A DNA stretch of 64,000 nt, from NCBI GenBank assembly GCA_013339765.2, contig JABSTR010001164.1, positions 310,001-374,000 on the forward strand. Direction: 5' to 3'. Positions 11,409-23,220 of the stretch are shown here, one piece after another. This stretch comes from Haemaphysalis longicornis. Its lineage: Eukaryota > Arthropoda > Arachnida > Ixodida > Ixodidae. Both the position numbers and the translations under genes were made by a program. The notes below the pieces were generated by a model. That model was given only the letters and a program-made list of their open reading frames with translations, ran no database searches and was not told the DNA's origin. Each line of letters opens with the position of its first letter. Within the stretch, counting starts at the first letter, position 1.

Positions 11409-12231
11409 CAGGGGTTTCCCCAGGCATCGAATCAAGGGGGGGTGTCTCAATGGCTCTGGGGGGGGGGGGGGGGGGGGGGTTCATAAACTAGAAAAAGCTG
11501 TTTTTTTTGTCCCACTAGTTAAATAATAGACGTCTGTTAACCAAACGCTCATCCCCGTGACGTACGTTTTTCATTTTCTATATATATACATATATATATA
11601 CACCTGAGAGGCGGTGCTTTCTATTCAATCTAAGAAAAAAACAAATTTAGAGAAATTCATTTTTTACCATGAAAGGTCCGTATTCAGTTTTTTTTTAATT
11701 TCTCGCCATTTTTCAACGTATAAGGACATTTTCGAACTTGTTACCAGGGCCAGTGACGAAATTTGAGTTCTTGAAACAATGTTTAGGTATACACGAATTA
11801 TGCAGCACTTATAAATCAGGCACCGATTGTACGCTCCCGATTTATTAAAACGCCAGGATTAGCTTCCGTAGCGCTTTTCGCTACTCCCTGGCTGGTAGCA
11901 ATGTGCTCACAGCGTGGTCAGCCTCAAACCACTTTGCCCCTTTCCTTTGAAAGCCTTTTTTGTGTGCACATACGAACTTGCCACGAGCTGTCGAAAAAAA
12001 GGAAATAAATACGTGCAACGCTAACAGCAAGCTCGGGGGCGCACTTTTGTTTATTTTGCCCGAGGCTACTGCCAAGAATAGCAGGCGGGCAGCCCGCGCA
12101 TGCGCAGATCGATACTGAAACACGTCCATACAAGGACTGACAATAGTGAAATTTGGGGATTCAAGGGGGGGTGTCCAGAAAATCTAGGGGGGGTCTACAC
12201 ACCCCCTAGGGGGGGTGTAGGGAAATCACTG
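11409..12231. mobile_element. hAT-like non-autonomous element, 823 bp, 8-bp target duplication
   Basis: The ends CAGGGGTTTCCC (11409) and GGGAAATCACTG (ending 12231) form inverted repeats of the CAGNGRTTTCCC type. A perfect 8-bp direct repeat GTCAGAAG flanks it (11401-11408 and 12232-12239). CAG-type ends and 8-bp duplications are typical of hAT. G-rich runs sit just inside both ends (22-G run at 11458-11479). No transposase is coded. Confidence 0.7.
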
Positions 12232-12547
12232 GTCAGAAGCATGTAATCTGTTTTGCGATTCCGAAATTATTGGCCGTAAAACAAAGTGGTCGGGTGAACT
12301 AAGAGATCGCTCGCTTTCCTTGTTTGCTCTCACTTTACGTAATTATGCTCTTGCAGCATACATTCACAGTTCGCACTTAGTAGCCTAGAATGAGGGTCAG
12401 CAACGGCCGAGTTCCATGCAGCTGACAAGGCGTAGGGCTGGACGAAAAATCGGGGGGGTACGAGGAGGAGGGGGCTTTGAATGCAAAGAGAAAAAATTCA
12501 GTGAATTTCTCATAATATTTGGCAACATTCTGGCGAAGTGTGAACAT

Positions 12548-12580
<33 letters not shown>
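12548..12580 (+). repeat. 33-G homopolymer
   Basis: Unbroken G run. The glycine and proline ORFs that cross it have no meaning. Length is uncertain in any assembly. Confidence 0.9.
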
Positions 12581-12582
<2 letters not shown>

Positions 12583-13602
12583 ATTCAACTGGTGCACGCC
12601 AATTCTCTATTCTTGTCACGCTGTCTAACTCCATTTGAAGTCAAAACCGTCGTGTCGGCGTTCAGATTCGACGACCCCTGCACTACAAAACCAACACAGT
12701 CAGTGATTATCGTATGTAAATATTCGGGGCCCCGCGCCTTGTATGCGGCTGCGTTATGTTATGCTGTGCGTGTGATTTAGTGCGTGTTTTGCGTCCTTTA
12801 ATAGCGCTTAATTTGTTTGTCTAATTGGCGCTATTGCCCCACCTACTCGCTATATACATGTACCCTGCCGTTCGTAAATCGTGCGGCTTAAAACGTTACG
12901 CAAGAATCATTTAGTTTGGGAAAATATGAAATAAAATTTCCACTCGTTTAAAAGGCGGTGCGAGGCCAGCAGTGCCAGCTGAGTCGGCTGCGCAATCCTT
13001 GCGTTCGCTTAAAGCTCCCGATGAAGCAACCTTTTGCAGTTACTTGAGGATGTAAGGTGAGCAGCGTTCCGTGTTTATGCTACTCGTGGACTTTCCTTTG
13101 TCGACCGCACGCAAGAAGAAAAAAACTGCAACTGTCGTCAAACAGTTCAACCACCCGACCTAGCGATACTGTCCCACGCCGCGACCACCGCGACCGCTCG
13201 CTCAAAAGAAAGCCGACAAATCGGCTTCTTTTAGCGGATATTATTTTGTTTAGCCTCTGCAGCTACTTTAAGGGCTATTTCATACAGTACGCAGTCATTT
13301 AAACACGCCGCAAAGCGCAACAACCAACTTTCACTCTGGCTTGTAATTAAAAACACATGGAGGGCGGCGAGGGTCGTCTGCTTTTGTACTACCCAGAGGC
13401 GTCAGCCGCTAGGTGCGCTGCATGTCGCCAAACCTCCAGCGCAGGAGGCCTCTTCATGGCTCCTTTAAGTTTAGGAACAGCAGTATTAGAAACATGGAGG
13501 AAAGAAAAGCTTTTTTTTCCTCCATGATTAGAAAGCTGCCGCGGCCGGCTGCAGCGGCCTCCCGCCGCCGAAGCAGACGACGAGCAGGGAGTAGCGCAAG
13601 AC

Positions 13603-13658
13603 TAGAGTTCCTGTATATGCTCCCTATGCTCCCGTAGGGAGCATATACAGGAACTCTA
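13603..13658. mobile_element. 56-bp perfect hairpin insertion with 8-bp target duplication (micro-element 1)
   Basis: Arms 13603-13626 and 13635-13658 are perfect 24-bp inverted repeats starting TAGAGTTCCT, with an 8-nt loop. The hairpin is flanked directly by CGCAAGAC on both sides (13595-13602 and 13659-13666). The end fits the TARRGTYCCT consensus shared with the copies at 29716, 31162 and 36057 and the large element at 45087. Confidence 0.75.
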
Positions 13659-14351
13659 CGCAAGACTAAGGCGCAAGACGTGACTGCAGCGCCGCTAGTT
13701 CTCGCGACCGCCACGTGGCCCGCCTCTCCGGCGGAGCTTTCAAACTGAGTTTATTCTAGTTTATTCTAGTAACGTTGGTACGAGGCGCGCCCCCCTCGCA
13801 GGAGTAGGGTCTAAGGAGTAGGGCGCACATTTGACAGTGCATTGCGATTCCTGCACAAAGTGGGAGCCACGACTGTCTGAGACAAAGATGCTGGGAAAGG
13901 GCAGATATCAGAAGGCCAGAGAATTGCTCAAGGCGCATTGTATCAGATTGAAGGGAAGCTTGTTAGTGACACTTCGGTGGTATTGTTCAACGCTGAGGGG
14001 CGGTTTTTAGATAAATTCTTGCACTGACGCTGTGGGAATCTCTATTGCGCATGTCGGGATGTGTGTACAAATGTACGTTGCGGTCGTTGCTATGAAACTG
14101 TTGGAAGTGTAGCGTCTGTCCGTGTCTTCTTTCTTGTGTGTTGTGTATTTGCGCCGCTCAGTATGTTTGTACATTGAGATGACTTCCGCCAGGCAGCTCC
14201 ATGGCAGGGCCAGGATGGCCACCTCAGCTAGCTGTGAGGAAGGTGGCCGCCGAAGACCACGGCTGCTCCATTAACAGTGTGGGGCTGCTGATGCATGCGC
14301 TGCCGCTGGTCACCTTGTGGAAACCGAATTGGCGGCAGTTGGAGGGTGACA

Positions 14352-14410
14352 GTGGCGTAGCCAGGGGGAGGGCTGACGGGGCTTCACCCCCCCCCGAAAT
14401 TTTTCCGGCC
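14352..14410 (+). repeat. hAT-like element terminus remnant
   Basis: CAGTGGCGTAGCCAGGGGG followed by a short C-run resembles the terminal sequence of common arthropod hAT MITEs. The other end was not found. Confidence 0.35.
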
Positions 14411-14548
14411 GTCGCCGTGCTGCATGTATGCCTGGTACGTCGCCTGTCAACAAAGCTGCATATTCTTCGAAAGTGCCACTAATGGCACTTTCCACGAAAT
14501 GCTACGAAAATGCCACGAAAGTGCATGTCTGCCCTTCGCACACAAAAC

Positions 14549-14605
14549 CACGGCCGGACTCGACTCTTTTTCCGCGCTGCGGAAAGGGAGTCGAGTCCGG
14601 CCGTG
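14549..14605. repeat. 57-bp hairpin with flanking 7-bp direct repeats
   Basis: Near-perfect 27-bp arms begin CACGGCCGGACTCGACTC and end with the reverse complement, with two mismatches and a 3-nt loop. ACAAAAC flanks both sides (14542-14548 and 14606-14612), which suggests an insertion. A related hairpin with the same CACGGCCG ends lies at 14898-14944. Confidence 0.55.
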
Positions 14606-14897
14606 ACAAAACGAAGCGCCTGAGGGGTGCGAACTGCTGAGGGATGATTTCAGAGGGGTGCAGCTCCAAAAGCGACGGTGCCTTCGGGTAAGCTCAGCGC
14701 ACGGGACGCAAGGGCATGCGTTGTATCCCTTTGTGCGAGACATGCGGCAAGCTGAGTCGTTCTCAGCAGAGGAGATTGACTCGGCCGGGGAAGTAAGGAG
14801 TGGTCCGCACTAACTCGCGGCGGAAAAAAAAGAGGGAACGCTGTCCATTTATGGTTGAAGACTGGTACAATGTAGGCCCGCAAGCGGCGGTGGCTGA

Positions 14898-14944
14898 CCA
14901 CGGCCGCTCCATCTCCTAGAAAGGGGGAGATCAAGCGGCCGTGG
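14898..14944. repeat. Hairpin with CCACGGCCGCT ends
   Basis: Arms of about 19 bp with two mismatches enclose a short loop. The ends resemble those of the hairpin at 14549-14605. No flanking duplication is evident. Confidence 0.45.
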
Positions 14945-14949
14945 GCACA

Positions 14950-16305
14950 CATTCAATACTCCTGCAAGGTACGTAATGGTTGAAACGCGCAGTTTAGCTG
15001 GATGAATGCCGTGCGCGGGCAGAGGGCCTTTGCGATTGAGACACACAGCAAGGTATACCCCTCTTCATCGCGTCAGCCCTTCATTCTTCCTTTTTCACGT
15101 TTCTATCGAGCTCGGGAAGGTTTTGTTGGAGTGGGCTCAGATTGCGCGCACTGAGTGTTGTCCCCTTCCGACGGCGATGTTGCGACAGTCAATTTCACCC
15201 CCGCGATTAGGCAGATTTGTTCGGCGGTATTCTCATAACCTAGGAAACTGGAGAACAGCGGGTCGACAAAAAGGGCGCGCTGCGGCTCCCCGAGCCAGTC
15301 CCAGACTTTATCCTAAATGTGAAGACACGACGGTCACCAGCCCTGCCACAGGCAGACGGCGTCGCAACAGTAACAATGATCAGATGGCCATATTCGACCT
15401 CTATCAAAACTGAAGCCCCTCCGTTGCGTCCACGACCGCTGTTTTCCCTGGACGGTGGCTGCCCAGAGCAGTGTATATTCAGGGGCCCGAGTCACAATGG
15501 GGATATCGAATTGTAAGTCATTTTCTTCCGGGGACTAATCCTTACATGATCACGGATGTCTTTTGACGATGGAGGTTGCATTGTGCGTTAAGTTGTGCGG
15601 TGCAGATCAATTACGCATTCTTTGATATCTAAATATTCACTTCCTAATATTTACACGATACCACAGTACCTTGTGTCTGCGAGCTAAAAAATGTCTGTCT
15701 CGTTTTATTTCGAATGCAGTATTTGCGTTTGAATTGGTAATTGAAAGCGCCCACGGTGGAGCGGATAGGCGACTTTCAATGAGGGAAAACGTAAATATTC
15801 AACTGTAAACGCCCAAATATTTTATTGTGCACTAGGTTGAAGAGGATTACTCAGAGTGTATCGGGACAGCGTTAGTATCAGTACATGAAAAGTGAAAAAT
15901 ATATTTGTTCTGGCTGTAGTTTTAACAGTTTGCTTTTACTGGGACGAAACTCCATGTAAGGTAGCCGCTGTCGCATGGTGTGCCCGTTATCGGGACTTCT
16001 GTTACCGCGTTTCATATCGACGCGTGCGTCATGCTACACCCAATTTTAAAATCATAGCAGCGTGCGCAGCGTAAGTGAAGGACCTTCGTACTGGTGGCGA
16101 AGAAACGAACGTGCCTTTCTGGTAGAATCTTCCTTTAACTCTTCCTGGCCTTCTTTGAAGTTCTGTGGGCGCAGGAGTATATCGTTCTTTCAAGGCTCAA
16201 TCGCTCGTGCATGACAACAGAATTTTCTAATTAAATAAACGGGCCACATACAACAGGCCCTCTCAAGAGCACCAGCACACCTCCGCCCGCCTCCTCCGCT
16301 CTACG
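14950..16305. other. No gene recognised
   Basis: Only short frames without recognisable domains. Nothing could be supported on either strand. Confidence 0.4.

Positions 16306-16340
<35 letters not shown>
16306..16340 (+). repeat. 35-C homopolymer
   Basis: Unbroken C run (a G run on the minus strand), followed by a short CA-rich stretch. Confidence 0.9.
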
Positions 16341-16547
16341 TACACACACACATACGGGTGCGCGCTGATGTGATTCTTCCTGGATCCACAACTGCTACGT
16401 ATACATTCTAAAAGGTTGCATGAAGGACATTTTGAGCAATCGTCAGCATTTCTTAAATAACAGAGGAATTATCACGGTAAACAACTTTGCAATTTTTAGC
16501 CAATCTATCCTGTCGTAGCCTGGGGGGAGAGATTATTGCAATCCACA

Positions 16548-17095
16548 GGGATAAAGATCTGGAATAGTTTGCCCACTGAATTGAAGAGATCACACAATGC
16601 TGCGGTAAAACTAAAAAATCAATTCTTAAACAGGCTGTAACTGCTTCTTGTTTTTGTCTGGTGGTAAACGCTTATATTTGTATAATTATACACTGGTGAA
16701 TCTTGTAAACGTAGCCTTTTTTTTCTCTTCCTAAAACCCGTGATAGTTATAGTGTTTTTTGTATTTTAACTGATGTTTCTGGGTGTGTCCACAAAGTGAT
16801 CTGTCATAACTTTTTGATTGTATGCACACGTGTAGTTTTGTTTTTTGTGACCAAAAAAGAAAGACTTCTCTGCTCTGTAAATGAGTATGCTCATAATTAC
16901 GTGGAAGTATATATTTACAGTGTCTGTATAGCTACATGTGTATTATGTGTGATTGATATTTCCCGCTTCTGTCCATGACTTTTCTTATTGGACCCTGCAC
17001 TAGCATCATGGCTATGGGTCCAATCAGTGTTCGTAAACTTCATGTGACAAATGCTAATAAACATTCAATGAATCAATCAATAAAAAAAACCATGC
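16548..17095 (+). pseudogene. LINE 3' end (CR1/L2-like), last residues of RT and 3' UTR
   Basis: A plus-strand frame at 16548-16640 reads GIKIWNSLPTELKRSHNAAV then LKNQFLNRL and a stop. The WNSLP-x-E(L/I) motif marks the RT C-terminus in CR1/L2/Jockey-like LINEs. The 3' region ends near 17060-17095 with ATAAACATTCAATGAATC and an A-run, a LINE-type tail. The rest of the element is missing. Confidence 0.55.
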
Positions 17096-17099
17096 TTTA

Positions 17100-18630
17100 G
17101 TTTGAACATCGCGGTCGCTGTCAACTAAGGAAATAGTTTAACTGTGTCATTACTGTCCGCTTCATGCTAAAGCATGGTAGTCTTTGGTCTTTCTGTAGGC
17201 GGGGCCATGCCAATACGCATGTTTTCTTGGTGCACTCCGGGAAACAATATGCTGACTTGTTTTGGGCATCGCACCATGCCTGAAGATCATGCTGGCTCTG
17301 CACAGCTGCCCAATCCTCCGTTTTCTGGTGGACCAAGGAGATTTCAAACATAATTTCCATTTCCCGCGTCTGCAACGAAAACTACAAAACTTCTGTGCGC
17401 CCTATACATTCCAGAGCCGCCCATGCTCATGAACTGCAAATACTTTTTTATCGTTTAGCTTTAAAACCGGCAGTGCGTACTAGGCTGAAAAATTGCAGCT
17501 CACGCGTCAGCTAAAAAAGTATGTCCTTTCATTAAAGTTTGAAACCAAACTGGTAGGAACGCATTATAACTCTTTCCTCAGATCTCACGACAAAATTCAA
17601 AACGCAGCAATATTTTGCTCAGCTTGCACAGAACATGCCTAACCGCAAGAGTATGGTCAGACATCGCCGTATTTGCGTTATTATTTTTTCTTGCTAAATA
17701 TAATGTTCGATACAGCATTGAATGGCGAACTTTGCAGTGACTTGCTCTACCTCATCTGGGAGTGGTAACTAAAAGGAGCGGCTGCTCCAGAAAAGGCATA
17801 ACTTGATAGTACACACCTTCAGGCAGATTATAGGGCATTTATTTACGTAGCATTGAAAACTTGACCGGTAGTAATGCAACTCGACCGGTAGTAATGCAAC
17901 CAAGTTCATTACAGCAGACTCTACATTTGGGCTGTGCGGAAATGTCAACCAGATTCATTATGTTACAAAGCACAAGCTTCTCATGTCCGCCCCGAGCCCT
18001 GATAGAAGCTATAGTATACGAAATGGACTGCGTTGAGACTCAAAGCAGAAGCGCAAATTTAAACTGGCATGACTTAACAACTGCCGTTGGCTCAATTATT
18101 CCGCTTTGCGTGTGGACTAACACTGCCAGCCCACTGAACACAAAACGTCTTATAGATGTCTACCACAGTCTTGCAAGGTCTTAGATATCTTGCGCTATGC
18201 GAGTTAGCTATAAGACGTCTATTTTTTATGCCTCAAAGATGTCTTAAGAGAGATATCTACAGGACACCTGTGCAAGATCTCCGACGTTTTGAGCTCCGTG
18301 AGATGTTAAGTCATCTTTACTAAGATGACTAGAAGACATACGAACCTCAATGTGTACAAGACGTTCCCAAGCAGCAGAAATTGCCAAGCCCAAACACGGC
18401 AAATCATCAGTGGCCAATGTGTCCGAGCTTGGCAATACCTCGGCCGCCATTATTGGCTGGCGCTTGGGAAAGGTGACAAGCCAACAATTGGCCAAGCTCT
18501 GGAAGGCCAATATTGGACAACACGTGGCAAAGTATGTTGCCATGATAATGCCTATGGGTGCACCCCGTGAATTCTCATGCACATTTTTGGCTTTTTGGCC
18601 AGTCTTTATGACCAATGCCTATTTTATGAG
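17100..18630. other. No gene recognised; subterminal-repeat-like stretches
   Basis: At 18,130-18,340 the motif AGAYGTCTTA and its complement recur. At 18,360-18,560 TTGGC/GCCAA words recur. Both look like decayed non-autonomous DNA elements, but ends could not be placed. Confidence 0.35.
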
Positions 18631-18631
18631 A

Positions 18632-18770
18632 TGCCTCGCTGCCCGATTTCTGCTTTATACATGCCATTATACTGGAATTTATTTAACAGTTACTTATTTA
18701 TTTAATGCGCACTCGTTAAATAATTTCCTGTACAATGGCATCTATAAAACAGAAATCGGACCGCGAGGCA
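18632..18770. repeat. Foldback repeat, two 56-bp arms
   Basis: Arms 18632-18687 and 18715-18770 are inverted copies, beginning TGCCTCGC and matching at nearly all positions, with a 27-nt loop. No target duplication was found. Probably a small MITE. Confidence 0.7.
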
Positions 18771-18989
18771 CAATAAACAAACTGCATCAACTTTGCGAAG
18801 CAATTACAGGACTTGCAAAACAATTGAGAAACAGCTCACCGGGTCCTCTGTGTAGTTTTTTTTTTTATTATGCACATCAAATTTGCAACGGGAAACCTGG
18901 CTTAACAGTGGCAAGAATACGAACACAAACACGAAAGCAAACAGAAACACAATAGTCCAGAAAAAATAAAAAGCGGAGCTCATGAAGCG

Positions 18990-19200
18990 CGAACCGATTA
19001 TGCCAGCCGCAGGATGGCACGAAGGCGACAGCTCTCTTACTGTGGGATGGTTGAAAGAGAGATGTCGCCTTCGTAGCAGCCGCACGAAGGCGACAGCTGT
19101 CTTTCAACCAACCCACAGTAAGACAGCTACGCCGCAGTGCCAGCCGCAGGATGGCACGAAGGCGACAGCTGTCTTTCAACCAACCCACCAACAAGTCCAC
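18990..19200. repeat. Local direct and inverted repeats
   Basis: GCCGCAGGATGGCACGAAGG occurs at about 19,006 and again at 19,142. GACAGCTGTCTTTCAACCAA occurs at about 19,091 and 19,162. Inverted versions with GAAAGAGAGATGTCGCCTTC lie between them. The block abuts the LINE fragment that follows. Confidence 0.65.
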
Positions 19201-19229
19201 CAACGCAACGTCCACCCGGACCGCAACAA

Positions 19230-20235
19230 GAATTCGAAGGCGAACCAGAGCCCGCGCACTCGCGGAGACGTACGCTCAACACGGCGGTATACGTGGACGT
19301 CGCCCAACTCCCGGACAGACCCCACACCTTCGTGGCCGTAGTGATCCGCGCCACGGACGGAAGCATCCTGAACGCCTGCAGCCTCCGCGCCCCCGGCGCC
19401 GAGCAAGCAGAAGAGGCTGCCATCGCACTGGCGCTACGAAGCGACCCCGACACCACAACCATATCCTGAGCGACTCCCGCTCGGCCATCACCAACTTCGC
19501 CAGAAGCAGCATCGGGGAAACGGCAGCCCGCCTGCTCCCCACGCGCAAGTCGACCACAACCACCATCAGATGGTTCCCGGCACACGTCGGACCCATCGCC
19601 GGAGGAGTGGCCAACCGCAACGAGACAGAAGACGCCGTCGCACGCGAGCTCGCGCACCGTGCGGCGCCCCCCTGCGCCTCGACCGCGGAAGACGTCGACC
19701 TTCAAGCGGAACCGCTGACCACGTACGGCGACATCCTGTCGTGGTACCGAGAGGGGCACCGAGCGCTGCCTCCGCCTCACCCGAGGCTGGGCAGACGCGA
19801 AGGCGTCCTTCTCCGACAACTACAGACCCGCATGGTGCTCACGCCGGCCCTCGCCCGACACGTGTGCCCCGGATACTATGTGCAAGTGCAGTGCAGTGTT
19901 TGTGCGCGTGAACCAGCAACTCTAGCCCACATCATGTGGGGCTGTGAAGTGCAGCAAGACGGTGCCGAGCCGGACTCACTACCACCAGACATTGTGGACT
20001 ACATCAGCTCGCCCGACTCTGCGGCGCAGCTGCTCGCCATCCAGCGGCTCGAGGACTCACCTAGTAGCCGACGTCGCCTCCCTGTTCTGTGACGTCGCCG
20101 ACGTCGCGGCGCAGGCCCACCCTCGAGGTCTACATAACCACGAGCTAGATAGGGTGCGGAGAAGCCCTGCGTGGCCTGATCCGCACCCGCACGCCGGATA
20201 TCTCTCTCTCTCTCTCTCTTGCTGTGCGTCGCTGT
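19230..20235 (+). pseudogene. LINE RNase H and C-terminal region, frameshifted
   Basis: The RNase H start is in one frame (AVYVDVAQLP...FVAVVI, ending 19469). Its remainder is in another frame (ILSDSRSAI, then IRWFPAHVG and NETEDAVARELAHRA, to 20092). D, E, D and H/N-A motifs of RNase H are seen in order. A cysteine pattern CSVC...H..WGC near 19,890-19,945 is the usual LINE knuckle. One shift near 19,450 splits the ORF. A (TC)n run at about 20,201-20,219 follows in the tail. Confidence 0.7.
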
Positions 20236-20239
20236 TCTG

Positions 20240-21470
20240 TGGTGTCACCGCGCGTCAACAACTCTGCAGACGCTTCGCCGTTCCTGCCACGTGCACTCAC
20301 TCATGTTGCATACACTCACTCACTCATCACACCCTCACACACCGCCATTTAACCCCCACAACCATGTTGACCAAAAACTTCTATGTTGACTGCTATGATG
20401 GAATTCGTTGGTTCGGATATGGAAAGGGTTGCCACCTTGTCGCTAACTTGATTTTTTGTTTCTTCGACAATGTTCTCGATCCTATTTCCATGGATCTGAA
20501 ATTAATAACGTTGCGAGAGTAATGCATGCATAGCAAACGCCGCGCAACTCACTTTATCGACGTTCATCTGTGCACGTCACACATCAGACTGCTTCGACAT
20601 TTGTGTTTCATTCTAGTCTTTTGAAGAGCAGGAGCTCGCTTTAATAAACGTCGTCCAGAAAAGCTTTGCGTCGTTCTTGGCTACGTGGCAATATTGTGTT
20701 TCCTCTGTGTGCTGCACATCGCAGCGCGAAAAAATAAATTTTTGTACGCTGGACCACGCTCTTTTGTCTCCCTTCGTAACATTGAATTTTTTTGTTGCAT
20801 GTGATAAAATCAGTTTTATTGTTCTTTTTTCGCTTCCTGTTTTTTCAAGTATTGCAAAGCGTGGATGCAGAACGACACATGGTGCAACATATATCTCTTC
20901 GTGTTTTGATCCTTCGCGTTTCTGCAGCGTTTTTAGATGTTCTCAAGTATGTAACCACTCATCGAAACGACAATACTATCGGGCTCTCTTTTAGCGTTCT
21001 GTGCATTCCAGAGCAATCAACGGATTCATTAAGCGTAGTCTGAACGACGCGTACTTGGTTTCTTTCAATTTTTTTATTGTATTATCGATAGGACCGCAGC
21101 AGTCCGTGAATACACAGCTACCGTATATATGGTAATTACAACTTTGCTTTAAGAAAAGAAGCAATATATATTTAAAAATCTGTAAACACGACGGCGCAGT
21201 GCTTATGCCAGAGCACACAGAAGCCGTTGCCGTTCGCGGCCGAAGTCTACGGTAATTTACTTCGAAAAATAAAACCACATTGAAGGCAGGTGATATACGC
21301 AATGACTGGACTATTCATCGCTAACTACTGCGAAAAAAAAAACACTTAATCAGCGCGCAGACACCGAAAGCAGCAAGCGTTTGCACGCCAAGAGCTGGCT
21401 AATACGCCGCACGCGCGGCGGCTGGATGACCTTCGTGCGGCGGTGGCGCCTGTAGTGGCGCGCGCGGTCC
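20240..21470. other. No gene recognised
   Basis: AT-rich sequence with short frames only. No domains, repeat ends or splice structure could be supported. Confidence 0.4.
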
Positions 21471-21474
21471 CTAT

Positions 21475-22623
21475 ATGAAACGCCGAAGTTTCGTGACCAG
21501 TAAAGCATTGAAGGACTCTGGTACCCGCAAACTGCAGCCCCGAACCTGCATACTGCCACTCTGTTTGAAGAAGGGTGGTACTGGTCTACCAAGGCAAGAG
21601 ATTCACCCCATTTCTCTGCAACTTCGTTCTTACACAAAAGAGCACCTCGAGATTCTCGGATTCCGGGAAGTGACAGTCTCGCACAAAGCAAAGTGCGCCC
21701 TCCTTCGCCTCTTTGTTGTGCGTGGATCTGGCACTAGTCTGCTGGGAAGAGACTGGTTTCCTGCATTGGGGATCTCACTCTGCGGAATAAACTACGTTCC
21801 CGGAAGCGAAGCTCCACTTACCAGGTCAATAGCAATCTCTGAATTCCCCGAGGTTTTCGCTGAAGGACTGGGAAAGAGCAAGGGGCCTCCTGTGCGCATA
21901 GAGGTCAACGCGGGAGCTACTCCAGTGTTCCGAAAAGGTCGACAAATCGCCGTGGCTCTCCAATCGCGAGCAGACGATGCCATTGACGCCGCCGTTCAGG
22001 AAGGTGTCTACCAGCCAGTGCGTTCATCACGCTGGGCTACTCACGTGCTCGGAGTCATCAAGAAGAATGGCAAGATCAGAATGTATGAAGACTCATCTGG
22101 ACAAGAAGCACCTATTGCATTTGGTTCCCGTACTCTGACTACGCCAGAACGGAACTACTCCCAAATGGATCGAGAGGCTTTGGCCGTCATTTATGGGATC
22201 AAGAAGTTCCCCCACTTTCTCTATGGGAGACATTTCAAGGTGTACACAGATCACAAGCCGCTCCTGGGTCTTCTGCACCACAGCCACCCAATGCCTAACG
22301 TGGGCAATGCGGATTTGTTCAGCCGCCTCCCGCTTCCGTCAAGGGATGCTGAGAGTCCGGTTATGGGAGACGGCCTGCTGCTCGAAAACCCACCAGAGGC
22401 TTTCGCAGACGCAGTGAAGATCGCTCAGTTGACGAATAAAGATCCTGTGCTCTCGCGAGTGCTCAAGTGGATCCGCACTGGGTGGCCAAAAAAAGTCGAC
22501 GACCAGTTTCAACCCTTCGTGCGCCGCGACGAATTGTCCAGCTACCGCGATTGCATATTGTGGGGCTGTCGTGTGGTGATTCCACCGGCACTTCGCTCCG
22601 AAGTACTCCAGCTGCTGCATTAA
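21475..22623 (+). pseudogene. Gypsy-type LTR retrotransposon pol with in-frame deletions
   Basis: A 382-residue uninterrupted frame. Residues 1-120 run to LLGRDW, the block between protease and RT. Then come the RT start (EFPEVFAEGLG) and the first RT residues up to KIRMYED. The frame then jumps to the RT/RNase H boundary (APIAFGSRTLTTPERNYSQMD, then YGRHFKVYTDHKPLL). Most of RT, including its YxDD box, is missing. A second jump after HHSHPMP lands at NADLFSRLPL, the usual RNase H/integrase linker. The frame ends in the integrase N-terminus (ALRSEVLQLLH). The stop at 22621 separates it from the integrase core, which continues at 22633. Confidence 0.75.
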
Positions 22624-23091
22624 ATTGTACGCATGAAAGGACTCGCACGAGGCTACGTTTGGTGGCCTAAGCTTGACAGCGCCATTGAGTGCCTTGTTCG
22701 CTCACGTCAAGTATGTCAAGAATCGAGAAATGCTCCGCCCCGCGCTGCAATCCACCCTTGGGAACAAGCTACGAGGCCATGGTCTAGGCTTCATGTCGAT
22801 TTCGCCGGACCGTTTCAGGGCAAGCTATTCCTCATAGTCGTCGACTCGTACTCGAAATGGCTCGAAGTCATCATTGTATCGAATACTTCAGCAGCCAATG
22901 TAATTCGTCAGCTAAGGAAGCTGTTCGCTACGCATGGACTTCCAGACGTTGTCGTCTCTGACAATTTACATCTGCCGAATTTCGAAAGTTCCTAGCAAGA
23001 AACAGGGTACGCCAAGCTTTGGTATCCCCGTACCACCCTTCTTCAAACGGAGTGGCAGTATGCAGGTTCGGGGCTGCAGTTTGCGGGTACC
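21520..23091. repeat. 62-bp inverted repeat within the Gypsy remnant
   Basis: Arm 1 (21520-21581) and arm 2 (23030-23091) are reverse complements at 61 of 62 positions. Both hold the same junction: the integrase YHPSSN codons joined to VAVCRFGAAVCGY-coding sequence that is not integrase. Confidence 0.8.
22633..22995 (+). pseudogene. Gypsy integrase core, continuing the pol remnant
   Basis: The frame reads GYVWWPKLDSAIE, then C-x2-C-like RSRQVCQE, then WSRLHVDFAGPF (first catalytic Asp) and FLIVVDSYSKWLEV, then LPDVVVSDN (second Asp). The frame shifts after this point; the expected third-Glu motif (HPSSNG) is in another frame near 23,030. The integrase is broken there by a junction to unrelated sequence. 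Confidence 0.8.
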
Positions 23092-23220
23092 TAACAGAGT
23101 CCTTTTCCCGCCCGATCAAGGATGGACAAGAGTGAGAGGGAGCTGTAGGAAGCATCTTTGGATGACTGGTCCACTGGTGGGGCGTCAGACAGCGGTGGGG
23201 GTGGTGTACATGTGGACCGG

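Noticed and set aside
18350..18955. 201-residue ORF
   Set aside because: Runs through a repetitive stretch and a foldback; no domain and no splice context.
19127..19819. 230-residue minus-strand ORF
   Set aside because: Antisense shadow of the GC-rich LINE RNase H region.
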